Assembly: GCA_900540625.1 (NCBI GenBank)
Contig: UQGP01000071.1
Coordinates: forward strand, 1 to 5,488
Direction: 5' to 3'
Length of the DNA stretch: 5,488 nucleotides
Source of the DNA: an uncultured Porphyromonadaceae bacterium
GTDB lineage: Bacteria; Bacteroidota; Bacteroidia; Bacteroidales; Muribaculaceae
The notes below the pieces were generated by a model. The model saw only the letters and a program-made list of their open reading frames with translations, was not told where the DNA came from and made no database searches. Positions 1-5,488 of the stretch are shown in pieces; positions within the stretch are counted from its first letter, which is position 1; each line of letters opens with the position of its first letter. The position numbers were made by a program, and so were the translations under genes.

Positions 1-182
1 AAAACTTCTATGACTCTGACAAATAATTAGTTGACTATTTTCTGAATTTCCCTAATTAAGTGGTGGATTATACACGTGATTCGTTGCAGAGCTCCTAAAA
101 TCCATAGATTGAGGATAGACTATAAATCTGCTTCTTTTGAGCCTAATATAGTGGTTGTGAATTGAGTGGTAAGTATGTGCGA
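1..182. other. AT-rich region downstream of mnmE, no gene seen
   Basis: This stretch lies beyond the mnmE stop codon and reaches the left edge of the window. A hand count gives about 34% GC, well below the genes. I see no credible coding frame, tRNA or Bacteroidetes-type promoter (TAnnTTTG) on either strand. I also see no strong hairpin followed by a T-run that would terminate mnmE. Small features are two copies of AGTGGT (150-155 and 165-170), the palindrome CACGTG near 74-79, and several TAATTA-type words. It is probably the 3' untranslated region and intergenic spacer. The gene-free DNA at the right end has similar GC, so the composition alone is not a sign of foreign DNA. Confidence 0.6.
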
Positions 183-1580
183 TTATTTTCCGATGCAGAA
201 GCGGGAGAAGATGGTGTTGAGGACCTCTTGGGAGGATATGCGGCCGGTGACGGCGGCGAGGGCGTCGATGCAGTCGCGCAGGGCAAAGGCGGCGATGTCG
301 AGTGTGGCGTTTGCATCGAGTGCTTCGGCAACGCGTCGTGCGGCGGCGAGTGCTTCGGCGAGTGCCTGACGCTGCCGGATGTTGGAAATCATAATGTCCG
401 GGGCGTTGTCTGCGACTTCTTTGGCGTAGTATTCCAGTTCTTCGTATATGGGGTTGATGCCGTCTTCGGTGACGGTGTTGACGGCCACGATGTCGATGCC
501 GTCGGGCAGTGGGTCAAGCATTGATTCGACGCAGTCTTTGGCGTCGCAGATGTCGTCTTTGCTGACTATCAGGACGGTGCATGCCGAGGGGTTGGCCTCG
601 CGGCGTAGTCGGGTGAGGCTGACGGCGTGATGACGTGCGGCTTCATCGCTATCGGCGGGGCACAATACGAGGGCTATATCGGCTTTGAGTAGGGCGTCGG
701 TGGCGCGGTCGATGCCTATGGCTTCGATGGTGTCGGCTTGTGCGCGGTCGCGTATGCCGGCTGTGTCTTGCAGTCGAAAGCTGTAGGAGCCTATGGTGAC
801 GGTGTCTTCGATGATGTCGCGTGTGGTGCCGTGGATGTCGCTGACGATGGCGCGTTCGTCGCCTACAAGGGCATTGAGCAGTGACGATTTGCCGGCGTTG
901 GTGGCTCCGGCAATGGCCACGGTGAAGCCTTCGCGTATGGCGTTGCCTGCGGCGTAGCTGTCGTGCAGCCGTTGGATGTGCTTGATAATCTGTGCGATGG
1001 TGTCGCTAAGGCGTTTGCGCGAGGCAAATTCCACATCTTCTTCCGAGAAGTCGAGTTCGAGCTCGAGTAGGGCGTCCAGGTCGACGAGCTCGGCGCGCAA
1101 TTGGTCGAGGCGTTGCGAGATTCCGCCGCGCATTTGCTTGACGGCGAGGTCGTGTGCGGCTTTTGAGCGTGAGGATATGAGGTCGGCTACTGCTTCGGCT
1201 TGTGCCAAGTCGAGGTTGCCGGCGGCGAAAGCGCGGCGTGTGTACTCGCCCGGCTCGGCAAGTCGAGCGCCGGCGGCGATGAGTATTTCGATGAGGCGTC
1301 TTTGGACGTACGTCGATCCGTGTACCGAGATTTCTACGGTGTCTTCGCCTGTGTACGAGCGTGGTGCGCGCATGACTGTGGCCAGAGCTTGATCCAGTAC
1401 CGAGCCGTCGTTGTCGATGATGTCGCCCAGATGTGCAGTGTGTGTGGCGACTTGTGCGAGTGGACGTCCTCGCCATACACGGTCAACGATGTCTATCGCT
1501 TGCGGCCCGCTGACGCGAGCTACGGCGATGCCGCCCACTCCCGGGGCGGTGGATATTGCGCATATAGTGTCTGTGCTCAT
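183..1580 (-). CDS. mnmE: tRNA uridine-5-carboxymethylaminomethyl(34) synthesis GTPase MnmE
   Basis: MnmE (also TrmE or ThdF) works with MnmG in the cytoplasm. It uses methylene-tetrahydrofolate and GTP hydrolysis to install the (carboxymethyl)aminomethyl group on wobble U34 of certain tRNAs. The 465-residue product has the usual family length and order. An N-terminal folate-binding domain (about 1-120) contains MRAPRSYTGED at 70-80. A helical domain follows, with an inserted G domain at about 218-385. The G domain shows G1 GATNAGKSS (225-233, with the potassium-loop Asn228), G2 GTTRD (251-255) and G3 DTAG (272-275). The C-terminal motif FCIGK (461-465) carries catalytic Cys462. G4 reads SKDD (340-343) rather than NKxD, and the G5 region reads AVNTVTEDG rather than an SAK-like loop; both are unusual. 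I chose the ATG at 1578-1580 because MSTDTICAISTAPG is the family's normal N-terminus; the longer in-frame extension overlaps the nuclease gene. It lies 37 bases after the nuclease stop and has an A-rich leader without a clear Shine-Dalgarno site. The identification is very secure. Confidence 0.97.
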   Translation of the reverse strand: MSTDTICAISTAPGVGGIAVARVSGPQAIDIVDRVWRGRPLAQVATHTAHLGDIIDNDGSVLDQALATVMRAPRSYTGEDTVEISVHGSTYVQRRLIEILIAAGARLAEPGEYTRRAFAAGNLDLAQAEAVADLISSRSKAAHDLAVKQMRGGISQRLDQLRAELVDLDALLELELDFSEEDVEFASRKRLSDTIAQIIKHIQRLHDSYAAGNAIREGFTVAIAGATNAGKSSLLNALVGDERAIVSDIHGTTRDIIEDTVTIGSYSFRLQDTAGIRDRAQADTIEAIGIDRATDALLKADIALVLCPADSDEAARHHAVSLTRLRREANPSACTVLIVSKDDICDAKDCVESMLDPLPDGIDIVAVNTVTEDGINPIYEELEYYAKEVADNAPDIMISNIRQRQALAEALAAARRVAEALDANATLDIAAFALRDCIDALAAVTGRISSQEVLNTIFSRFCIGK

Positions 1581-1617
1581 TGTGTGTCGTTTGCAGTTTC
1601 TTTTTGGTGGCGGCGTT

Positions 1618-2469
1618 TCAGCGTCGGCGTTGCCATTGATTGAAGTTGTTCTGTTCCTCCACTTGTGCTTCGATGTCGTCAGGTAGTGCGGCAAAGAAGT
1701 CCATGCCGGTTATGCGCTCGACTTCGTCGATAGATGTGGCGGCAGTCTGCATTCCGCCGGGTTGTACGAGGTTGGACATAACAAATGCGATGCCTCGCGG
1801 CGGGTTGGCGTACGGGGCGAGTAAGACCTTAAAAAAGCGCTTGGGCACAGCGACTTCGGTCGCGCCGATGGATTCGGTGATGCGGTCTGTAAGTATCGGT
1901 CCGCAGATGACTATGAGTGCGCTGTCGCGTGCGGCCCATCGGCGAGTGGCTTCCTCGAGTTTGCGCCACGGCCCGGTGTTCAGGTGCTGAGACTGGGGGC
2001 AGATATTGGTGAGCAGGAAGCATGCGTCCATGGCTTGGCGCGACCATTTCATATCGGCGGCCGGTGCCATGTGTCCGCGGTCGTATCCGCTGCGGCGATA
2101 GTCTTCGGGCGTCGGGCATCCGATGACGGATTCGTCGGCGCGGAAGTTGTTTGAGCGTTTGTACGGGCCGTCTACGTGGTCGCGCGTCAGCTCCCAAGCT
2201 ACGTAATTGGGTATATGCTTGTCGGCGTTGAAGTTGACGGTAAATCCGGGGTATTTGATGACCGCCCCGGGTTGGGCTGTCGGTATGGATACGTCCAGCA
2301 AGGCGTTGCTGTCGACGGTCTTGATGGTTTCGGCTTTGACGGAGTTGTCCTTTTGGCAAGACTGCCACCAGGCGAGGGTGGCGCCCACGAATACGAGTGC
2401 GTACAGCAGCCATTGCGCTCCCGGGATTTTACGGCCGGATTTTGTGCCGCGATTTCGACGTCGTGTCAT
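1618..2469 (-). CDS. DNA/RNA non-specific endonuclease (NUC family), membrane-anchored or exported
   Basis: This 283-residue protein belongs to the beta-beta-alpha-metal DNA/RNA non-specific endonucleases (Serratia nuclease / NucA type), which cut single- and double-stranded nucleic acid using a metal ion. The signature DRGHMAP lies at 130-136, with His133 as the expected general base. The block N-T-G-P-W-R-K-L-E follows at 164-172; by family analogy Asn164 binds the metal and Glu172 is the helix glutamate. The N-terminus is basic (MTRRRNRGTKSGRK) and is followed by a hydrophobic segment at about 20-37, fitting a signal anchor or uncleaved signal peptide. Cys38 follows it, but WQSC is a poor lipobox, so lipidation is doubtful. 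The catalytic domain is therefore probably periplasmic or surface-exposed, with a role in nucleic-acid scavenging or turnover; this is inference. Its ATG overlaps the truA stop in an ATGA arrangement, suggesting translational coupling. The family is secure; the substrate and physiological role are not. Confidence 0.9.
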   Translation of the reverse strand: MTRRRNRGTKSGRKIPGAQWLLYALVFVGATLAWWQSCQKDNSVKAETIKTVDSNALLDVSIPTAQPGAVIKYPGFTVNFNADKHIPNYVAWELTRDHVDGPYKRSNNFRADESVIGCPTPEDYRRSGYDRGHMAPAADMKWSRQAMDACFLLTNICPQSQHLNTGPWRKLEEATRRWAARDSALIVICGPILTDRITESIGATEVAVPKRFFKVLLAPYANPPRGIAFVMSNLVQPGGMQTAATSIDEVERITGMDFFAALPDDIEAQVEEQNNFNQWQRRR

Positions 2470-3233
2470 ATCTGAATTGTCTGATAATATGGGTATTCGA
2501 TGTCCCAGAGGTAAAGTGCGTGCGCTGGCATCGATGTGCCGGCAGCACCGCGGTCCATGGCGGCGATGACTTCGGCCACGTGTTCGGGGGCATACTTATG
2601 TCTTCCGACGTCTGTGAGTGTGCCCGTGACGGCACGCACCATATTGCGCAGAAAGCGATCGGCGCGAATTTCCAGGTACCATGATGTCGGGCCTTGCTGC
2701 ACCATGCGGCATGCGGTGACGTTGCAAATGTTTGTCTTGGTGTCGGTGTGCAGTTTAGAAAACGAGGTGAAATCCTTGCGCCCGACTACCAGTGCGGCAC
2801 CTCGGTTCATGGCCTCGAAGTCCAGGTCGGCGGGTGCGCGCCACGACAAGTTGCGTATAAACGGGTTCTCGGCCGTATGCATCATATACCGATAGGTGCG
2901 AGTGGTGGCGTCGAAACGTGCGTGTGCGTCGGCGTGTACCGCGGTGATGGCATGTACGGCTATGGCCGGGCGGCATATCCCGCTCAGAGCCCCGTGCAGG
3001 CGGCGCATGGCGACCGCGTCCTGTGCAAAGTCGTCGGGGATGTCTGCGTGCGCCACCATGGTGCGTGCGTGTACGCCGGTGTCGGTGCGTCCGGCGCCGG
3101 TCACCTTGATGTGGGTATGCAGCACCATCTCGAAGGCCTGTTCGAGCGTCTCTTGGACGCTGGGACGGTCGGGCTGGATTTGCCATCCATTGAATGGCGT
3201 TCCGTCGTATGACAATTGCAGAAATACTCGCAC
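2466..3233 (-). CDS. truA: tRNA pseudouridine(38-40) synthase TruA
   Basis: TruA isomerises uridine to pseudouridine at positions 38, 39 and 40 in the anticodon arm of many tRNAs, in the cytoplasm and without a cofactor. The 255-residue length is typical of the family. The N-terminal MRVFLQLSYDGTPFNGWQ matches the usual TruA start. The catalytic motif GRTDTGVHA lies at 48-56, with nucleophile Asp51. Other family blocks are RTYRY (112-116, with the conserved Tyr114), GRKDFTSFSK (151-160), the arginine-rich RADRFLRNMVR (190-200) and the terminal LYLWDIEYP. The start codon is GTG (plus-strand CAC at 3231-3233); no in-frame ATG lies just upstream, and the codons before it do not look like TruA. 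The leader is A-rich (AAGAAAATACAACAC) with no clear Shine-Dalgarno site. Its TGA stop overlaps the nuclease ATG by four bases. It sits 90 bases downstream of speA and may be transcribed with it or from its own promoter. Confidence 0.96.
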   Translation of the reverse strand: MRVFLQLSYDGTPFNGWQIQPDRPSVQETLEQAFEMVLHTHIKVTGAGRTDTGVHARTMVAHADIPDDFAQDAVAMRRLHGALSGICRPAIAVHAITAVHADAHARFDATTRTYRYMMHTAENPFIRNLSWRAPADLDFEAMNRGAALVVGRKDFTSFSKLHTDTKTNICNVTACRMVQQGPTSWYLEIRADRFLRNMVRAVTGTLTDVGRHKYAPEHVAEVIAAMDRGAAGTSMPAHALYLWDIEYPYYQTIQI

Positions 3234-3270
3234 GTGTTGTATTTTCTTGGGGTGGATGATGGTTGCCGGC

Positions 3271-3279
3271 GCAATTTTA
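3271..3279 (-). promoter_or_regulatory. Weak candidate -7 element in the speA-truA gap
   Basis: The 90-base gap between speA and truA contains TAAAATTGC on the minus strand, one mismatch from the Bacteroidetes -7 consensus TAnnTTTG. It would start transcription roughly 30 bases before the truA GTG. No TTG-type -33 element is visible at the expected distance upstream. The gap also holds short GC-rich inverted repeats (CCGC 3280-3283 with GCGG 3291-3294, and TTGC 3263-3266 with GCAA 3271-3274). None is followed by a T-run, so I see no terminator between speA and truA. This is a weak call that chance could explain. Confidence 0.2.
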
Positions 3280-3323
3280 CCGCATCGGGCGCGGCCTTGC
3301 CGGGTGCCTTAAGATGTGACGTA

Positions 3324-5228
3324 TCAGTCTTTTTCGAGGTAAGTGTATCCGTACAACCCCGAGCGGTAGGTGGAGATGAAGTTGCGGCCTTCCTCGGCGG
3401 TGATGGCGCCGCTTTTGACGGATGCCGACACCCATGATTCGACGTTGCGTACCAACTTCTTGGCCGAGAATTGCACGTAGTCGAGGACTTCGGCGACGGT
3501 CTCGCCGTCGATGATGCGGTCGATGTCGTAGTGGTCGGGATAGACGTTGATGTGCACGGCGTTGGTGTCGCCGAAGAGGTTGTGCATATCGCCCAGGATT
3601 TCCTGGTATGCGCCTACGAGGAACACGCCGAGGTAATATTTTTCGCCTTGCTTGATGGCGTGTACGGGCAGTGCGCACGACGGATCGTGCAGAGTGATGA
3701 AATTGGCAATTTTCCCGTCGCTGTCGCAGGTGATGTCTTGTATGGTGCAGGTCTTGGTCGGTTTTTGGTCAAGATGCTGGATGGGCATGATGGGGAACAC
3801 CTGGTCGATGGCCCATGAATCGGGCAGCGATTGGAATAGCGAGAAGTTGCAGAAGTATTTGTCCGGCAACATCTTGGCTATGCCTCGCAATTCCTCCGGC
3901 GGATGCTTCATGCTTGCCGCCATCTCGCCCACTTCGCGTGCGATGCTCCAGAAGAGTTTCTCGACTTGTGCTCGTGTCTTCAGGTCGAGCACGCCCAGCG
4001 AGAAGCGGTCAAGCGCCTCTTCGCGTATTTGCAGCGCATCGTGCCAAGACTCGTATAGGGACGGGCCATTGAGCTTGTCCCAGATATCGTAGAGCTCTTT
4101 GGCCAACTCGTGAGCGTCTTCGGGCAGGGTCTCGTCGTCGTCCCATACGGGGAGATTGGTGGTTTCGAGCACTTCGAATATCAGTATCGAGTGGTGCGCC
4201 GTGAGCGAACGTCCGCTCTCGGTGATGATATTGGGTTGCTTGATATTGTTCTTTTCGCACACGTCCACCAGTGCGCTCACCGAGTCGTTGGCGTACTCTT
4301 GTATGGAGTAGTTCATCGAACTTTCGCTGGAGGCCGAGCGAGTGCCGTCGTAATCGACGCCCAGCCCGCCGCCTATGTCCACAAAATCGATTTCGAATCC
4401 GGCTTGCGATAGCTGGACGTAGAATTGTGTGGCCTCGCGCAGGGCGTTTTTGATGCGACGAATCTTGGTGATTTGGCTGCCTATATGGAAGTGTATCAGC
4501 TTGAGGCAGTCCTTCATACCGCGATCCTCGAGTATGCCCAGCGCTTCGAGCAATTCGGATGAATTAAGCCCGAATTTGCTTTGGTCGCCGCCGCTCTCGG
4601 CCCATTTGCCCGAGCCGGTGCTGGAGAGCTTGATGCGTATGCCGATGTTGGGGCGGACGCCGAGGCGCTCGGATATTTCGGCGATAAGTCGCAGCTCGTT
4701 AAGCTTTTCCACCACCAAGTATATGCGGCGTCCCATCTTTTGGGCCAGCAACGCCAATTCGATATAGCTTTCGTCCTTGTATCCGTTGCAGATTACCAGG
4801 GCGTTGGCGTTGGTGTTGGTGGCGAGTACAGCGTGCAATTCGGGCTTGGATCCGGCTTCGAGGCCGATGTTGAATTTGGTGCCGTAGCACACAATTTCTT
4901 CCACCACTTGGCGCATCTGATTCACCTTGATGGGGTATATCATATAATTTTGCGCCGTGTATCCGTAGCGAGATGCTGCTTCGCGGAAGCAGTTCGAAAT
5001 CTTTTCGATACGGTTGTCCAGAATGTCCGGGAAGCGCAATAGTATGGGCGATGCCAAGTCGCGCTCCTGTAGACGGTCCATAAGTTCCTTAAGATCGACC
5101 GGAAAGTCTCCCGGGCGCGGAGTTACGGTGACATTGCCTTTTTCGTTGATGTCGAAATAATTGCGACCCCAGCCGCGTATGTTGTACAGTTCGGCGCTGT
5201 CATCGACGCGCCATTTGCGCATTGGCAT
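3324..5228 (-). CDS. speA: Biosynthetic arginine decarboxylase SpeA
   Basis: SpeA converts L-arginine to agmatine and CO2, the first step of the agmatine route to putrescine and spermidine in bacteria lacking or bypassing ornithine decarboxylase. It uses pyridoxal phosphate and usually Mg2+. The 634-residue protein is full length for the family, whose fold is the alanine-racemase-like PLP barrel plus a beta domain. The PLP lysine is Lys101 in YPIKVNQ (98-104). HFHIGSQ (246-252), the glycine-rich phosphate loop DIGGGLGVDYDG (284-295) and ESGR (337-340) follow. The C-terminal catalytic motif CDSDG (501-505) carries Cys501, contributed in trans across the dimer in this family. The chosen ATG gives MPMRKWRVDDSAELYNIRGWG, the expected start; a second ATG two codons later cannot be excluded. 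No other polyamine gene is visible here. Upstream lie a -7 box and a strong predicted leader hairpin, so regulation at the mRNA 5' end is plausible. Confidence 0.97.
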   Translation of the reverse strand: MPMRKWRVDDSAELYNIRGWGRNYFDINEKGNVTVTPRPGDFPVDLKELMDRLQERDLASPILLRFPDILDNRIEKISNCFREAASRYGYTAQNYMIYPIKVNQMRQVVEEIVCYGTKFNIGLEAGSKPELHAVLATNTNANALVICNGYKDESYIELALLAQKMGRRIYLVVEKLNELRLIAEISERLGVRPNIGIRIKLSSTGSGKWAESGGDQSKFGLNSSELLEALGILEDRGMKDCLKLIHFHIGSQITKIRRIKNALREATQFYVQLSQAGFEIDFVDIGGGLGVDYDGTRSASSESSMNYSIQEYANDSVSALVDVCEKNNIKQPNIITESGRSLTAHHSILIFEVLETTNLPVWDDDETLPEDAHELAKELYDIWDKLNGPSLYESWHDALQIREEALDRFSLGVLDLKTRAQVEKLFWSIAREVGEMAASMKHPPEELRGIAKMLPDKYFCNFSLFQSLPDSWAIDQVFPIMPIQHLDQKPTKTCTIQDITCDSDGKIANFITLHDPSCALPVHAIKQGEKYYLGVFLVGAYQEILGDMHNLFGDTNAVHINVYPDHYDIDRIIDGETVAEVLDYVQFSAKKLVRNVESWVSASVKSGAITAEEGRNFISTYRSGLYGYTYLEKD

Positions 5229-5276
5229 ATTCGTAGTCTCGTGTTAGGTGGATGGTGTGTAATGAAGATAACGCGA

Positions 5277-5329
5277 AAGCCCAAGGCGTGCCCTGTCGGC
5301 ACTGCCGTGCCGCGAAACGCCTCGTGCTT
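5277..5329 (-). promoter_or_regulatory. Predicted long stem-loop in the speA 5' leader
   Basis: Read as minus-strand RNA, this segment folds into a nested hairpin. The basal arm pairs AAGC (5329-5326) with GCUU (5280-5277). After one A/G mismatch, a C-G and a G.U pair continue into AGGCGU (5322-5317) with ACGCCU (5289-5284). An asymmetric internal loop (4 and 7 bases) follows. The apical stem pairs CGGCAC (5312-5307) with GUGCCG (5302-5297) around a four-base GGCA loop. That gives 18 base pairs in 53 bases. The G.U pair forms only in the minus-strand RNA, which favours a role in the speA transcript. No T-run follows on either strand, so it is not a standard intrinsic terminator. If transcription starts near 5330, the hairpin lies at the very 5' end of the mRNA, about 48 bases before the speA ATG. 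I do not recognise a known riboswitch or RNA family. The pairing is seen; function is inferred. Confidence 0.5.
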
Positions 5330-5335
5330 ATCAGT

Positions 5336-5344
5336 GCAAAGTTA
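5336..5344 (-). promoter_or_regulatory. Bacteroidetes-type -7 promoter element for speA
   Basis: On the minus strand this reads TAACTTTGC, an exact match to the Bacteroidetes primary-sigma -7 consensus TAnnTTTG. Transcription would start at about 5330 and give a leader of roughly 100 bases before the speA ATG. The companion -33 TTTG/TTG motif is not evident: the expected region (about 5362-5370) reads CCGTCGCAC on the minus strand. An eight-base T tract (5348-5355) abuts the -7 box upstream. The distal DNA up to 5440 is AT-rich. This is the best promoter candidate in the window; the missing -33 could mean a weak or activator-dependent promoter. Confidence 0.6.
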
Positions 5345-5458
5345 ACCAAAAAAAACGATATGTGCGACGGTTTGGGTCGCTGTATGTCATATAAATATAC
5401 AAATGCGCGTTGTTTCGGTATGTTACGTATAAATTGTGTAGATTCTTAAACGAAGTGC
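5345..5458. other. AT-rich gene-free segment upstream of speA
   Basis: Hand-counted GC is about 36%. I find no supportable coding region, tRNA or divergent plus-strand promoter here. AT-rich words (around 5383-5400) and the palindrome TACGTA (5424-5429) could be protein-binding or promoter-upstream DNA, but nothing specific can be named. It separates the speA promoter from the terminator-like hairpin at the right end. Confidence 0.5.
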
Positions 5459-5487
5459 AAAAACATTAGCCTCTCACTACGGGGCTA
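5459..5487 (-). terminator. Possible intrinsic terminator of a gene beyond the right edge
   Basis: Minus-strand TAGCC (5487-5483) pairs with GGCTA (5471-5467) around an 11-base loop. ATG and five T residues (5463-5459) follow. This resembles a short rho-independent terminator for a minus-strand gene whose body lies beyond 5488. The stem is only five pairs and the loop is large, so it would be a weak terminator. Alternatively the same bases include an in-frame tail AGC CCC GTA GTG AGA GGC TAA, which could be the last codons of an upstream protein; both could be true. The window ends too soon to decide. Confidence 0.35.
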
Positions 5488-5488
5488 G

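Noticed and set aside
1..182. Low-GC left flank as the border of a mobile element
   Set aside because: The gene-free DNA upstream of speA has nearly the same GC (about 36% versus 34%), so low GC is normal for intergenic DNA here. No integrase, transposase or terminal repeats are visible.
976..1643. Long plus-strand frames opposite mnmE (for example 976-1392 and 1200-1643)
   Set aside because: They lie antisense to a securely identified gene. Their composition is Cys/Val/Gly- or Ser/Arg-rich as expected from complement frames in GC-rich DNA, and they show no recognisable domain or start signals.
1581..1694. A 38-residue N-terminal extension of MnmE starting at 1694
   Set aside because: The extension lies partly in the 3' end of the nuclease gene and shows no family similarity. 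The canonical MnmE start (MSTDTICAISTAPG) is at 1580.
5277..5329. The leader hairpin as an intrinsic terminator
   Set aside because: Neither side is followed by a T-run (minus strand continues TCGCGTTATC; plus strand continues ATCAGTGC).
5335..5346. CTnDOT-like attachment core (GTANNTTTGC) upstream of speA
   Set aside because: The minus strand reads TTAACTTTGC, one base off the core. The similarity is better explained by the promoter -7 element, and no element DNA is present.
1..5488. CRISPR arrays, tRNA or rRNA genes, insertion sequences
   Set aside because: I saw no regularly spaced repeats, no tRNA-like cloverleaf sequence or CCA end, no rRNA segments and no transposase or terminal inverted repeats on either strand.

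Overview
The window looks like chromosomal DNA from a Bacteroidota bacterium, most likely order Bacteroidales and possibly a GC-rich family such as Muribaculaceae. The evidence is the Bacteroidetes-type -7 promoter element (TAACTTTGC) upstream of the gene block, the absence of Shine-Dalgarno sequences before starts (A-rich leaders instead), and the Bacteroidales-like SpeA and TruA sequences. The family-level guess is inference only. Genes are GC-rich; hand counts of the gene-free ends give about 34-36% GC (1-180 and 5341-5460).

All four recognisable genes are on the minus strand and read from right to left. The far right end (5459-5487) holds a terminator-like hairpin that may close an upstream gene outside the window. 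An AT-rich, gene-free segment and a promoter-like -7 box (5336-5344) follow. A long predicted hairpin in the transcribed leader (5277-5329) comes next, then speA (3324-5228), the biosynthetic arginine decarboxylase. After a 90-base gap comes truA (2466-3233, GTG start), tRNA pseudouridine synthase A. It overlaps by four bases (ATGA) a DNA/RNA non-specific endonuclease with an N-terminal membrane segment (1618-2469). After 37 bases follows mnmE (183-1580), the tRNA wobble-uridine modification GTPase. The left 182 bases are AT-rich and hold no gene I can support.

truA, the nuclease gene and mnmE are packed like a co-transcribed unit. TruA and MnmE both modify tRNA, whereas the nuclease probably acts outside the cytoplasm, so its link to them is unexplained. 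speA may share the transcript or be separate. No complete new system is visible and most of the window is ordinary housekeeping DNA. The points most worth a second look are the structured speA leader, the divergent guanine-recognition loops (G4 and G5) of MnmE, and the translationally coupled nuclease.
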